Translations under genes and position numbers: made by a program
Shown: one piece after another, positions 53,877 to 64,000 of the stretch
Numbering within the stretch: the first letter of the stretch is position 1
How the letters are laid out: each line of letters starts with the position of its first letter
The notes under the pieces: generated by a model
Told to the model about the DNA's origin: nothing
What the model saw: the letters and a program-made list of their open reading frames with translations, nothing else
Databases searched by the model: none
Assembly: GCA_963281255.1 (NCBI GenBank)
Contig: OY725503.1
Span: 2,790,001 to 2,854,000 of the forward strand
Origin: Aphrocallistes beatrix
Lineage: Eukaryota; Porifera; Hexactinellida; Sceptrulophora; Aphrocallistidae
Length of the DNA: 64,000 nt
Direction of reading: 5' to 3'

Positions 53877-56873
53877 ATGTCAAGAGAAAAAGATGTTGTA
53901 ATTCTAACTTCATTTTCATTACATCATAATAATGCATCCAGTTGTGATGATACAGATAAATGGATTATTGGTCATGAAAAGAAAATTATCACACTAAGAA
54001 ACCATTTGAGTGAGTATCTGGACTCAAACAAGACGATTGCTCTCGACATGGAGATCAGACATAAACCTGATTGGCACATAAACCTCATTGGCCGAAAAAC
54101 TGTTATTCTTATTGTTTTAAATTTGGGTTTGATCAGCTTTTATGAAACTAGGAGGGACTATCTTACAGAAAATGATCGACATACATATTATGTGGTATCT
54201 ATCATTAAAAGTTTTGATTCTAATCCCAACTGTACAAAGAGCCATTTTTTTCTCATTTTTGACAGCATTGACATAAATACAATTCCTGTCCTGTGGCATT
54301 GTTCTGTTAAATATCTAAAGGGAAAAAAAGTTGATTATGACAATTTAATTGCAGCTATTAAAGGTGAAAGTATTGTAGTACCTAGACGTTTAAATGAATC
54401 TATATCATTTCAGGTGATAACTGATAAAGCTGAGGCAGATTTTATTAACTATTGGAAAAAAATATTTTGTGAAGATAGATCTCATCTATTATCTTGTAAA
54501 TACTTCATTGATCGAAACCTTTCCCATCAACCGATATCTTATTTCGAGGCTTTCGAGAAAGCACTTAGAAATGATAATGTAGATAAATCTTTAATGATCA
54601 GTCAACTTTATGGCAATGATATAAACAATGAGAATTGGAAGTCTAAAATAATTTTGATCCATGGTGCGATGGGTTCTGGAAAATCTACTATTGTCCATAT
54701 TCTTTCCCATTATTGGGCAAAGAGTGAAAGATTAACCATGTTTAGAGCTGTAATACCAATTAAAATCAATAATAATAATTTCAAAGACAATCTAATACAA
54801 CTTGTCAATTTTGTTCAATATGAGTCAGAAGAATCCAAAGTTAGAATACTAAATGGGTTTTTAAAAACGCCAGGCGAAGTATTATTTATATTCGATATCG
54901 AAAACTACCCATGGAGAGATTGGTCAGAGTTCTATATCAGTGATATAGGCCAATTTCTTCTGAACAACAAATCTAATAGCATCCTGGTTTTAACCAATTT
55001 ATTATCCTATGGAATGCCTAGAGATAAACAGTTGATGAATCACGTTGATATAATTTACGAGTTACAGTGTTTTAATCATGAGCAGTTGAAACATTTTTTC
55101 AGAAAAAAAAAGTGTCTTATTGACATGAAATGTTCCGAAATATTCCAGGAACTATGCAAGTTCCCGCTCTATGCAGCCATGATCCCTCATAATAATCATA
55201 TTACCCAATATTCCAATCTGACCTTATTCTGTAAGGACATTGTTCAGGATATAATCATTAAAAATATTTCTAATATAACCCCTCCTATTACAATTGCACT
55301 AGAGTCGCTTCATGAATATCCACGTATTTATTCACTATTTAGTAGTATTTGTGATCTGGCCTGGGAATTCGTACTTAATAGCACAAACATGGGAGAATTA
55401 AATGGTAAGAGAGTTCATTTATTTAATGAAATACCAGATGGATTGGGATTTATTGATCAAATTACAAAACCTGATCCTAATAAGAAAGGAATAATGACAA
55501 ATTATATTTTCTTTCGCTTAACAACGATTCAATATTTTCTTGCTGCATTTCATTTTGTCCATTTTCTATGCGCACCTATAGGAGAGATCGGGAGAAGATT
55601 TTTAAGTGGCATTGGGCAATGTCATCCCATTCATCATGTTTGGAGATTTATAACAGGTTTGTTGACGGATATAGAAAAGAAAAATGCCCTATTAGAAGCA
55701 TTAGGAGGTAATCAAGCGCCTCCAAAATTACAGTACGTTCAAGCTATATCAGAAAGCGGTCTTGAATTTCTTGATGTAACACCGAAGCTAAAAAACATAC
55801 TTTCAACCTGGATAAATTCTTTTAGATGGGAAAAAATAAAACTATATCCCAGCGATTGTTTAGCAATTATAACAACGTTCAAATATTTGGATAACAAAGA
55901 ACAATTAAATATTTTGAAAGAAATTCAGGATGTATATTTCTCTAACTGTAATCTTGACAATGAAGGGATGATTCATTTGATAGAAGTTTTGTCAAAATTC
56001 AGAAATGTAAGACATATAAATTTAGGTGGAAACTCTAATTTATTAAACCCTTTGTCAAGAAATGGTTGTGTTGGATATATTAACGAAATTCTCAGAAACA
56101 ATTGTTCCACAATGACTGAATTATTCATTAGTGCTTCTGGTCTAACGAATACTGGACTTCGTATTTTAAAACCTGCCTTTTATAAATTAAAGAATTTGAA
56201 GCAATTAGATTTGTCACGAAACACAGAAATGGGTCCAGAAGGCTGGTATATTTTTGTTGATATTCTTGAAAATTTAAAGATTGGTAAGTTGTCAAAATTA
56301 TTTCTAGCGGATAATAATATTGATGCAGAATGTCTTGAAAGGATTCTTTTTGAATTGTCTAGTTTTCGAACAATTACGTGGTTAAATTTAAGTGGTAATA
56401 AAGTAAACTATAATACAATGACTTGTTTAATCGATGTCTTGAAAGGAAACAAATTACGAAAACTCTTTTTATCGAATTGTTTCATAACAAATCAAGTGTT
56501 AAAAATTTTGTTATGTTTTATTGATTGTAACCAGGATAAAATAAATGATCTTGTTTCACTGGCGTTATCTTGGAACAAGTTTGATAATTATATAATGGAG
56601 GATATTATGAAATCTTTGCGAGTAACAACTAAATTACAAAAGCTAATGCTAGACCACAATAAAATTGGTTCAGAATCTTCGATGGAAATCCTCTCAAAAT
56701 CTTTATGTCACATGACACAATTAGGAGAATTATCAATTTCACGATGTCATATCGATAATCTTGGCGCAAGCTATTTGGCTCCTGCCTCGAAGCATGTAAC
56801 TATTGATTTACGAAAAAACAATATAGATAATCCAGAAAAACTTGAACTGCACTCACACACAATATTTATTTAG
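53877..56873 (+). CDS. NLR-like protein: (TIR/SEFIR-like)-NACHT-LRR, 998 aa
   Basis: Single uninterrupted ORF; I start at ATG 53877 (MSREKDVVILTSF), since upstream in-frame codons lack an ATG. Residues 1-150 alternate hydrophobic strands and helices (DVVILTSFS; RNHLSEYLDSNKTIALDME; IGRKTVILIVLN; HFFLIFDSID) in the order of a TIR or SEFIR domain; this is inference. The NACHT ATPase has Walker A GAMGSGKST (263-271), Walker B VLFIFDIEN (Asp340, weaker than the usual acidic cluster) and a sensor-like NSILVLTN. Winged-helix/HD-like sequence follows to about 680. Residues about 685-985 form some nine ribonuclease-inhibitor-type LRRs (for example LKQLDLSRNTEMGPEG, ITWLNLSGNKVNYN). Such proteins are intracellular immune sensors in animals; the ligand is unknown. 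No transmembrane segment is evident. It begins 168 bp after a Tc1 and ends 144 bp before a Ginger element. Confidence 0.85.
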   Translation: MSREKDVVILTSFSLHHNNASSCDDTDKWIIGHEKKIITLRNHLSEYLDSNKTIALDMEIRHKPDWHINLIGRKTVILIVLNLGLISFYETRRDYLTENDRHTYYVVSIIKSFDSNPNCTKSHFFLIFDSIDINTIPVLWHCSVKYLKGKKVDYDNLIAAIKGESIVVPRRLNESISFQVITDKAEADFINYWKKIFCEDRSHLLSCKYFIDRNLSHQPISYFEAFEKALRNDNVDKSLMISQLYGNDINNENWKSKIILIHGAMGSGKSTIVHILSHYWAKSERLTMFRAVIPIKINNNNFKDNLIQLVNFVQYESEESKVRILNGFLKTPGEVLFIFDIENYPWRDWSEFYISDIGQFLLNNKSNSILVLTNLLSYGMPRDKQLMNHVDIIYELQCFNHEQLKHFFRKKKCLIDMKCSEIFQELCKFPLYAAMIPHNNHITQYSNLTLFCKDIVQDIIIKNISNITPPITIALESLHEYPRIYSLFSSICDLAWEFVLNSTNMGELNGKRVHLFNEIPDGLGFIDQITKPDPNKKGIMTNYIFFRLTTIQYFLAAFHFVHFLCAPIGEIGRRFLSGIGQCHPIHHVWRFITGLLTDIEKKNALLEALGGNQAPPKLQYVQAISESGLEFLDVTPKLKNILSTWINSFRWEKIKLYPSDCLAIITTFKYLDNKEQLNILKEIQDVYFSNCNLDNEGMIHLIEVLSKFRNVRHINLGGNSNLLNPLSRNGCVGYINEILRNNCSTMTELFISASGLTNTGLRILKPAFYKLKNLKQLDLSRNTEMGPEGWYIFVDILENLKIGKLSKLFLADNNIDAECLERILFELSSFRTITWLNLSGNKVNYNTMTCLIDVLKGNKLRKLFLSNCFITNQVLKILLCFIDCNQDKINDLVSLALSWNKFDNYIMEDIMKSLRVTTKLQKLMLDHNKIGSESSMEILSKSLCHMTQLGELSISRCHIDNLGASYLAPASKHVTIDLRKNNIDNPEKLELHSHTIFI

Positions 56874-57016
56874 CACTTTTGGATATGTAATTGAATATTT
56901 GTATATATTTTGGAATTTTATTTAAAAAATGTGTTATATTTAGATTTAATGCTATATCTCTTGCATAAATTTTGTATAGCAACACAAAGTCCCGAATTTG
57001 TTTTAAAGCATAGTCC

Positions 57017-60000
57017 TGTTTCGTGCGTTTTTAACTCACCGTGTGATTTTAACTCACTAGTATTACTGAACCAGGGATATCGTGTGATTTTAACTCACTC
57101 CGTGTGATTTTAACTCACTTGTATTACTGGAACAGGGATATCTTCTACTAGTACTGTGTGATTTTAACTCACTAAATAAGTATAGGGATATCTGATACTG
57201 TGTGATTTTAACTCGCTGAATTGTATAATATGACTGAAGATGTTAAATTGTTTCTAAATTGATTAATATTTTTTATAATTTTCTCATGTCTCACAAAGTA
57301 ATTCCTTTATTTAATTAAACCCCATTTTAATAAAGTCCAGTGCGGTTCAATGACAAATTATCCCTCTGATCCATACAAACCAACTTGTGATGAATTACTC
57401 TCTTAAGGAATATGAACTCATAAACGATCCATTCTTGTGTATATATGTATGGTATGTTAGAAGATTTATAATAATTCTTTAATTATAATGTATTTTTTGA
57501 AACCCCTTTCACTAATAAACATTATATAACAAAAAGTCAGATTTTATCATTTATTGAGTAAATATAAGCATTCATTGTAAAGATATATCAAAAAAGTAAC
57601 ACTATTGATAAATCAAGTAATATTATTAAGAATATGCAGAATGTACAAGTATACATATTTGACAATTCAATAAAAATGAAAATGAAAACAAAGTTGAAAT
57701 CAAATACGTGATGGCCTCCTCCTCCCCTTAAGCCATCCCTTTCCTCTCCAGATGTTCGTGTACTAAGTGTCTGTTTGTGTTTGATAATGTATAGATGGAA
57801 TGTACCATAGCTTGGACGAATTTTATTTGAACAGCGAGTTGGTATATTCCAGCTTTAGAGTAAAGTGTGTAATGTTGTGTGAGTTTACAGTCAATTCACC
57901 AGACAAGCCTCAACTCAGATGGTTCCCCAAGTGAGTAGATGTTTTAAAGCATTCAGGTCAAGGGTAACATCACGCAAGGGTTGAGCCATGTAAGTGTGTA
58001 CTGTCGACAGAGTCTATCTCTTATATACATTCCCAACACTTGCCCCGCTAGGCTAGAGTGCTGGTCAGTTTGCTGTTGGAATTGGATACCTAACAAATCG
58101 CACTTTTCTTTCTGCCACTCGATCGTAATGGGGGATATTATGGGATTGTCGGACTTTAGGTGATGGACGAGTTGTGGAAATCCATTCACATTTAGGGAGA
58201 ATAACTGATTTTCGATGAACTCCAATGCCCAAATTAAATTAATTTTGAAAGCGTGTTATATCAATCAATGTACCTATGTAATACTCGGATGCAACTAACC
58301 ACTCCATATAGAACTTTATCAACGTAGTCGCAGGTTCGATAAGGTCCCAGCTCTGGATATATTTGCTTTGCGAACTCCACTAGCTTGTAATTAATCTCTC
58401 TCCTCTACCAACATAAGTATAGAATGTTAAAATTACCACATTCAATTTCTGCTGAGTAGTTTTGTTACGCGTTATCCAAGTTCGTACTAACGAGAGTTAC
58501 CGTATGGACCGTATGCATATCTATACAAATTTATCTTTGAAAGGTTGTGCTTACCAAAGATTCGGAGCTGGAATCTTTCAGTACTTGGTAAACGATCACA
58601 TTTGGGACATAGAATCCCTTAACATTTCGTGCCTTATCCAATTCCTCGTGAAGTATGGAGAGGTATACTCCACGCTTTTTGTGATCTGTAAACGCTAACT
58701 AAAGAACATTTGTCGAGTTATAAAATCAAGTCTATAATCTGACTAGAAAGAGAAGAAAACTGACTTTGAAATTGTCCAATTCATTGAGGACTGAGTCCTT
58801 TGATATGCCAAATTTCCAATTGTCTGTATTATCGCGGGGCTTTGTCACTTCACTTTCCTATTAAAATTAAATGTAAAGTAGCAAATAATTTGCATATAAA
58901 ATTCATGTCATAAAGTATATGTACAAGTAATTTCTACCTTTAATTTTTTGGTTGCAACATCTGTAGGGAGATCAGTACACTTGCGTTTAGTCAGTTTGGC
59001 TTCTGACCGCGGAAAGTATTGTCTTGAGATGTGAAGTGGATATTTGCTGCATTTTGAATCACTGCCTTTCTTTAGAACCAATGCATGGCTATCTGTTACT
59101 TCAACTGCTGTCATAGGTCCGATATACTTCGCTTCTTTCTTGGTTCCAGGCATTCTCTTTGCTTTTCGCATGTTACGAACGAGTATCTGATCTCCTGGCT
59201 TTATATTCGAGCTGAACAGGATATTCAATAAATATCAATCAAAGTTTGCCGCGACTAATAGAGTTTGACATAAAATTAAATGATCACCTGTTCTTCTTAA
59301 CTTTTTTATCAAATATCAATTTTTGCAATTGCTGCTCCTTATGAATATTATCGCGAGCTTGTAATTGAGATTGTGCTCGAGTGTCTAGCAGAGGTTGTAG
59401 CCATGCATCTTGATTTTCAGGTTCGGGAGAGAATGCATCTACTTCAGTTGTTTGATCTAACTCCTCCTCTTTATTCTCATCATCTAACACCAGGTTAGTG
59501 TGCGCCAGTAAATGTTCACTATTAGCTTCTCTCCCGAACATCAGATAGAATGGTGAGTAGTTTGTTGACCTCTTCCAACAAGTGTTCGCAGCTAGCACAG
59601 CAGCTTGCAATTTGCTTGGCCATTCTGCTCCTGTTTGCTTAACCATTCTTTGTAGTTTGCTAATGAATGAGGAACTAAATAGAAACGAGATCTATTTTAT
59701 CTATACTGGTAGTATGTTATACTTACGTTTTGATTATTTTGTTATGAGCTTCAACAAGCCCATTGCTCTGTGGATGGTAGGCAGCAGTCCTACGGTCATC
59801 GACTGCTAATTTTCGGTGAAATTCTTGAAATTCCTAATTCAGGAAGGAATTAATCTGAGAAATATAATCTTAGAAAATTGCTAATAAAAAAGTGAAATAC
59901 CTTGCTGACAAACTCAGGTCCTTGATCATGCTGGATAACCTGAGGCACTCCGAGAGTAAAATAGATGCTCTCCAGCTGAGACAACACCTCACTACTCTTT

Positions 60001-62058
60001 TTCGTTCTCAAAGGGCGAACTGCACAGAATTTAGAGAGATAGCAAGCTGTGACCAGGAGGTGTTTGTAACCCTGAGAATTCTCCTGCAAATCACAGACCA
60101 GATCAATACCGATGTGTTTCCAGGGTTGATCTGGGGGAGGAATTGGTTGCAGTTTCCTTTGAGGTTGAGGTGGTAAATTAGCATCAGTCTGACAGTGATG
60201 ACAAGTTTTTTTCTGAAGAGAGAAGATTGGTACGTCATAACACAGGATGTTTACCGCAAGTCAACACAGTATCAGTTTCTATGTGACAAGTCATTGAACA
60301 TGACTTGAGTCAAAAGTTCAAACTCTATTCAAGTCATGTTCTATTACGTAATAGCTATGTATTCAATTTTGAATTCTACTTGGTGGTTCGTCTGAGAAAA
60401 CAAGAATATCTGTTCTCGCACAAACTACGTGATGCGAGTACAACAAATTTTGATCGTTTCGCAACTAAACAAACCCCTAATTCTCAATACATCAAGCAAT
60501 CTAATTTAGCTACAGTTATCTCTCGTTAAAATACGAACACCTGGGGACCAATGAAATGCGTTCATATTATCCGAGATCTAATGGCGTGATTGGAATGTAT
60601 ATTCATTTGCGAGTGTGTGGGATACATAATTCGTTCGTCTTATCCAGAGTTACGAATTACAAGTCTACTACAAATATATGCGTAATGCTCCATAAGTGAA
60701 ACAAAGGTGTAATAAAAAACAAAGATGGAATAATTAACTCGATACTTACATAGTTTTTGATATCTTCATTCATTCCTGGCCAAACATATTTCTGTCTGAT
60801 AGCTTTGATGGTGGCGTTGATGCCAGGGTGTGCAGGACCGTCATGGTACAGTTTGAGTACCTCTTCAACTTGACCTGAACACACTACTTCGTATGAAGTT
60901 ACTTTATTTCCACTGATGGTCACCTACTCAAAATTAATATTTTTAAATTAAAATTATTTCAAATGTCATACATACAAACTATATCAGTATAACCGCACCT
61001 CTAGAAACCAGAGATCCAACTCCCATGGAATCACGGAGTTGACAAAGATCTTACAGTAGCATGGTCTCAAACAATTACCCAATCTAAGAATTTTCTTATT
61101 TCAGCCCCAAATTAATCTCATATAAATCGCTAAGGGGGAGGGCGGCATTTAATAGCAATTTTGTGATTATTCAATGAAGCGGCAAACAAGTTTCCAATCA
61201 ATAAAGAGGGATGGGGTTGGTTAACCGATTTTCGGGCTCGGATATTTTGATTTCCTACAGGACGGTTAACTGGTTATTAACCGATGTCAATATTAATTAG
61301 TAGAAATATGGGTTTTTCGACTAATATTTAACCTGATATTTAATTTTTAGTGGTCTCGGAATATACTTTTTAGTTAGAAAAATAGAAATAATATTGTAAC
61401 ATCGAAATTTTAGAAGTAATATTCATGAATCTCCATCGATAAACAATGAAATTAGTCTAAATATTTAGAAAATAAATCAGATCGGCTAACCGATCCAAGA
61501 TTTCCATAACCGTTAACCGTGATTGACGGCGGATTGCCGGTTAACCGGTTAACTGAATCCAGCCTTGCAATAAGTTTGTTCCGAATAAACTATCAATAAA
61601 AAAAACAACCTTGAATATCTTGTTATCCTCTCCAATCTGATATTGTGAAGCCTTTACCCGAAAGTTCTTCTTGGCGTGACATGTCTTCTTCGAATCGAGA
61701 ACGTACTTTGGATACACATTGCGTGTAAGAAAGTCTGAGATTGCACTGTACTCGTCTGCGTTCATCTTCGCGAATTACAATGCTGTTACTTGATACGTGC
61801 TGTGAAAATTCTGCTTTGAAAGTCTGTTTCGGAAATTCTGCTTTGAAAAATTCTGTTTTGGGTAGTTGATACATTAAAGAATCAACAATTTATATTATCA
61901 ACAACTAAAAATACCATAATGCAGAATATCCCTGTTCCAGTAATACAAGTGAGTTAGAATCACACGAAGTGAGTTAAAATCACACGGTAGTAGAATATCC
62001 CTGGTTCAGTAATACTAGTGAGTTAAAATCACACGGTGAGTTAAAAACGCACGAAACA
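57017..62058 (-). mobile_element. Complete Ginger-type DNA transposon, 5042 bp
   Basis: Ends TGTTTCGTGCGTTTTTAAC and its inverse, with 4-bp duplication GTCC (57013-57016, 62059-62062). TGT...ACA ends and 4-bp duplications agree with Ginger elements. The terminal repeats (~130-150 bp; 57017-57215 and 61920-62058) contain tandem copies of GTGTGATTTTAACTCACT separated by ACCAGGGATATC-type spacers. One multi-exon integrase gene lies on the minus strand. AATAAA on the minus strand at 57550-57555 could end its transcript. Confidence 0.88.
57953..61765 (-). CDS. Ginger transposase (gypsy-integrase-like), multi-exon
   Basis: Exons read by eye, GT-AG and phase-consistent: 61765-61610 (MNADEYSAISDFLTRN, a gypsy-integrase-type N-terminus), 60923-60750, 60212-59901, 59833-59727, 59659-59288, 59211-58938; then about 58857-58770, 58695-58555, 58420-58310 and 58240-57953, which are less certain. 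The H2C2 zinc module spans exons 2-3 (LYHDGPAHPGINATIKAI ... KTCHHCQTD). The DDE core: Asp in KHIGIDLVCDL, Asp in QHDQGPEFVSK, Glu in HPQSNGLVEAHNKIIK. A GPY/F-like module follows (KYIGPMTAVEVTDSHALVL). The C-terminal exons have no family I can name (GVYLSILHEELDKARNVKG). No stops within the assigned exons, so this copy may encode a full protein. The first ATG (61765) follows the family pattern; an upstream ATG at 61874 is in another frame. Confidence 0.75.
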
Positions 62059-62146
62059 GTCCTATTCGATAGATCTGATATTTGAACAACCATTATCACT
62101 AAAATCCATAAGAATTAGATATTTACATTTGATATTAATTGATGAA

Positions 62147-62687
62147 CAAACGCGCTTCGTTTGCATGCGCCGCGCGGCTGGTGGACACTGTGTCTGCTGG
62201 AGGCGTCCATAGGACGCCTGAGCTTACATTGATTAATTCTATGGGAGATGATATCTCGAAATATGTCTGTCTTACTGTTCAAATCAGTATCACTGGGAAA
62301 ATAATCAAATTTGTCAATATTTAATTTTTTGATGCGTGATGATGACGTCATAACAGAGTGATGAGTCGTTGTATTTTGGTGATAGTTGTATCACATTTGT
62401 AGAATATTAATTTTCACATTCTATTAAAATTTCAGCCTTCTATCACCTAAAATGGCTGAATTATTGTCGAAAAACTGAAATTTCTAATCATAAAAAAGGT
62501 GACAATGCCGTCATAATTCCATGATGAGTCGACATTTTCGTCTGAGCTCAGAACTTAGTGGAGCCAAAAGACTCCTACATGCCAAAAATCAGCTTTCTAC
62601 GCCTGGCAGTTTCTTTCAATCAATTCGTCACAGAGATATATATACTATATACATATATACACATTTATCGAGTTTTAATAGGAAGGA
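62147..62687 (-). mobile_element. Helitron-like element, full length 541 bp
   Basis: Minus strand: A|TCCTTCCTATTAAAACTCG at 62687 and 3' GCGCGTTTG|T at 62147. Retains one TGACGTCA (about 62343); the second has a changed base (AATGCCGTCA). Confidence 0.85.
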
Positions 62688-62689
62688 TA

Positions 62690-63495
62690 ATGCACTAATT
62701 CGAATTAAATCAATGTATAATTTCAAAATTCTAGACTGTATTGAGTTATGCAGCATTTTACCATTGTGGTCATATTTTAATATTACAAATATAATGTTTT
62801 AGCAGAAGATAAGCATGTTCATAGACTGTATCTAGCTTCTTCAAATTGCGAGATCCTTTTCACCAGCTGATTACTACATATTGTACTCTGCTATGATAGT
62901 CTATAAAAACACAAGAAAGAAATTAGAAGTTTGCTAGTAGGTAGACATCAATACAGCAGGAATTAATTAATTTTTTCAACTTTCTCTTTTCGGCACCTTT
63001 GGAAATCATCATCGAATTGTAATTTTTAAAATTATTTGCTAAAAAACAATTCCCAGCTACGAATATAAGCTTCAGAAGGATAAAGAAACCACTTACACCG
63101 CAAGACGAACATTGTTCTCTCCAAAATTGATAATCACGGGCGTCTAATATGACATTCATGGATGAATCGACAATGATTTAAATATAAATATACTACTCTT
63201 AAATATAAATATACTACTCTTAAATATAAATATCTCTTAAATATACTCTTACTCCTTAGATAAGGTTTGAAATGTTTAAAATAGTTTTTATTTTTTGCCT
63301 AAGTATTGATACCTGGATTCCAACTAGTTTATAAGTCTTAAATTTTAAACATGCAGTAATGAATTAACCACTAATGATTCTTGAAAAAGTTACAAACAAT
63401 TTCGACTTTCAAAGCATGTAACGCTAATTTATTTTATTAAGAACTAATAGCCGAATGTCATTAGAATTGATGCCAGAAATATTTTAATTCAATAA
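62690..63495. other. Intergenic, AT-rich
   Basis: No gene recognised. A short tandem repeat of AAATATAAATATACTACTCTT lies at about 63178-63235. The minus 78-aa ORF here has no domain. Confidence 0.5.
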
Positions 63496-63953
63496 ACTTT
63501 GTGTCCACCAGAGGCGGCTTTGGGCGCCTGGGGTCACATTGATCAATTATAAGGTAGATAACAATCCCAACGTCTGTCTTACTGTTATAATCGATATCAC
63601 TCCAAAAGTTACAAAATTTGTCAATTTTGAGATTGATGCGTAATCATGACGTCATAACAGGGTGATGAGTCATCATCTTTCGATTATAGTTGCATTATAT
63701 GTGAGCTATACTAATCTACACATTCTATTAAAATTTCAGCCTTCTATCACCAAAAATGACCGAGTTATAGTTGAAAACTGAAATTTCTAATTATAAAAAA
63801 GGTGACAATGACATCATAATTCCATGATGAGTCGACATTTTCGTCTAAGGTCATAACTTAGTAGAGCCATAGCGAAATGACCCACATGCCAAAAGTCAGC
63901 TTTCTATGCCTGGCAGTTTCTTCAATCAATTCGTTACATATATATATATATAT
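63496..63953 (-). mobile_element. Helitron-like element, both ends eroded
   Basis: Body from ACTTTGTGTCCACCAGAGG to CAATTCGTTACATATATA. The terminal hairpin and TCC end are missing. TGACGTCA at about 63648 and TGAGTCA are kept. Confidence 0.75.
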
Positions 63954-64000
63954 ACAGTAAGACGATATAATTATTTAGAATCAAAGAACTCTCGAGTATC

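Overview
This is an AT-rich eukaryotic window, almost certainly from an invertebrate animal. The evidence is a heme-motif cystathionine beta-synthase, an NLR-like NACHT-LRR gene, GT-AG introns and AATAAA signals. The transposon mix also fits an early-branching or marine invertebrate: Tc1, hAT, Merlin, Ginger, Mutator-like, Helitron, TTAA-target elements, Ty3/gypsy pieces and an L2/CR1-like LINE tail. I cannot name the species. No bacterial-type operon, CRISPR array, tRNA or rRNA gene was seen. Apart from a few genes the window is mobile DNA, much of it nested.

Layout. 1-13.5 kb: Tc1 and Merlin transposase remains, TA-target and foldback MITEs, Helitron copies and an hAT tail fragment. 14.8-19.6 kb: a 169-aa ORF of unknown function and an intact 795-aa Mutator-like transposase with a C-terminal PHD finger, each followed by AATAAA. 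21.1-21.9 kb: a C-rich minisatellite. 22.1 kb: a short membrane-anchored ORF. 25.4-27.0 kb: complete cystathionine beta-synthase on the minus strand, with a splice-acceptor-like sequence one base before its ATG. 28.2-30.4 kb: two abutting MITEs and a PHD-finger ORF broken by an hAT MITE with an 8-bp duplication. 31-47 kb: deep nests of TTAA, TA and 8-bp-duplication elements, a foldback element made of tandem repeats, an hAT pseudogene and a LINE tail. 48-50 kb: second copy of a 2-kb element carrying a gypsy fragment. 52.3-53.7 kb: a nearly intact Tc1. 53.9-56.9 kb: an intact single-exon NLR-like gene. 57.0-62.1 kb: a complete 5,042-bp Ginger-type DNA transposon with a multi-exon integrase gene. 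62-64 kb: more Helitron copies.

Most notable: (1) a DNA-transposon family with termini CATAGCC...GGCTATG and 7-bp target duplications, seen as a 1.05-kb foldback, two ~2-kb copies carrying a gypsy gag/protease/RT fragment, and a 43-bp remnant that is only two termini, each with its own 7-bp duplication; (2) a 162-bp near-perfect palindrome inserted in one gypsy-carrying copy, with the other copy as the empty site; (3) Helitron-like elements with an A|TC...CTTG|T structure and a head-to-tail junction, each carrying CRE (TGACGTCA) and usually AP-1 (TGAGTCA) motifs; (4) an NLR-like gene whose N-terminus looks TIR/SEFIR-like, lying between a Tc1 and a Ginger element. Everything here was read by eye. 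Family names come from motifs, not from database searches.
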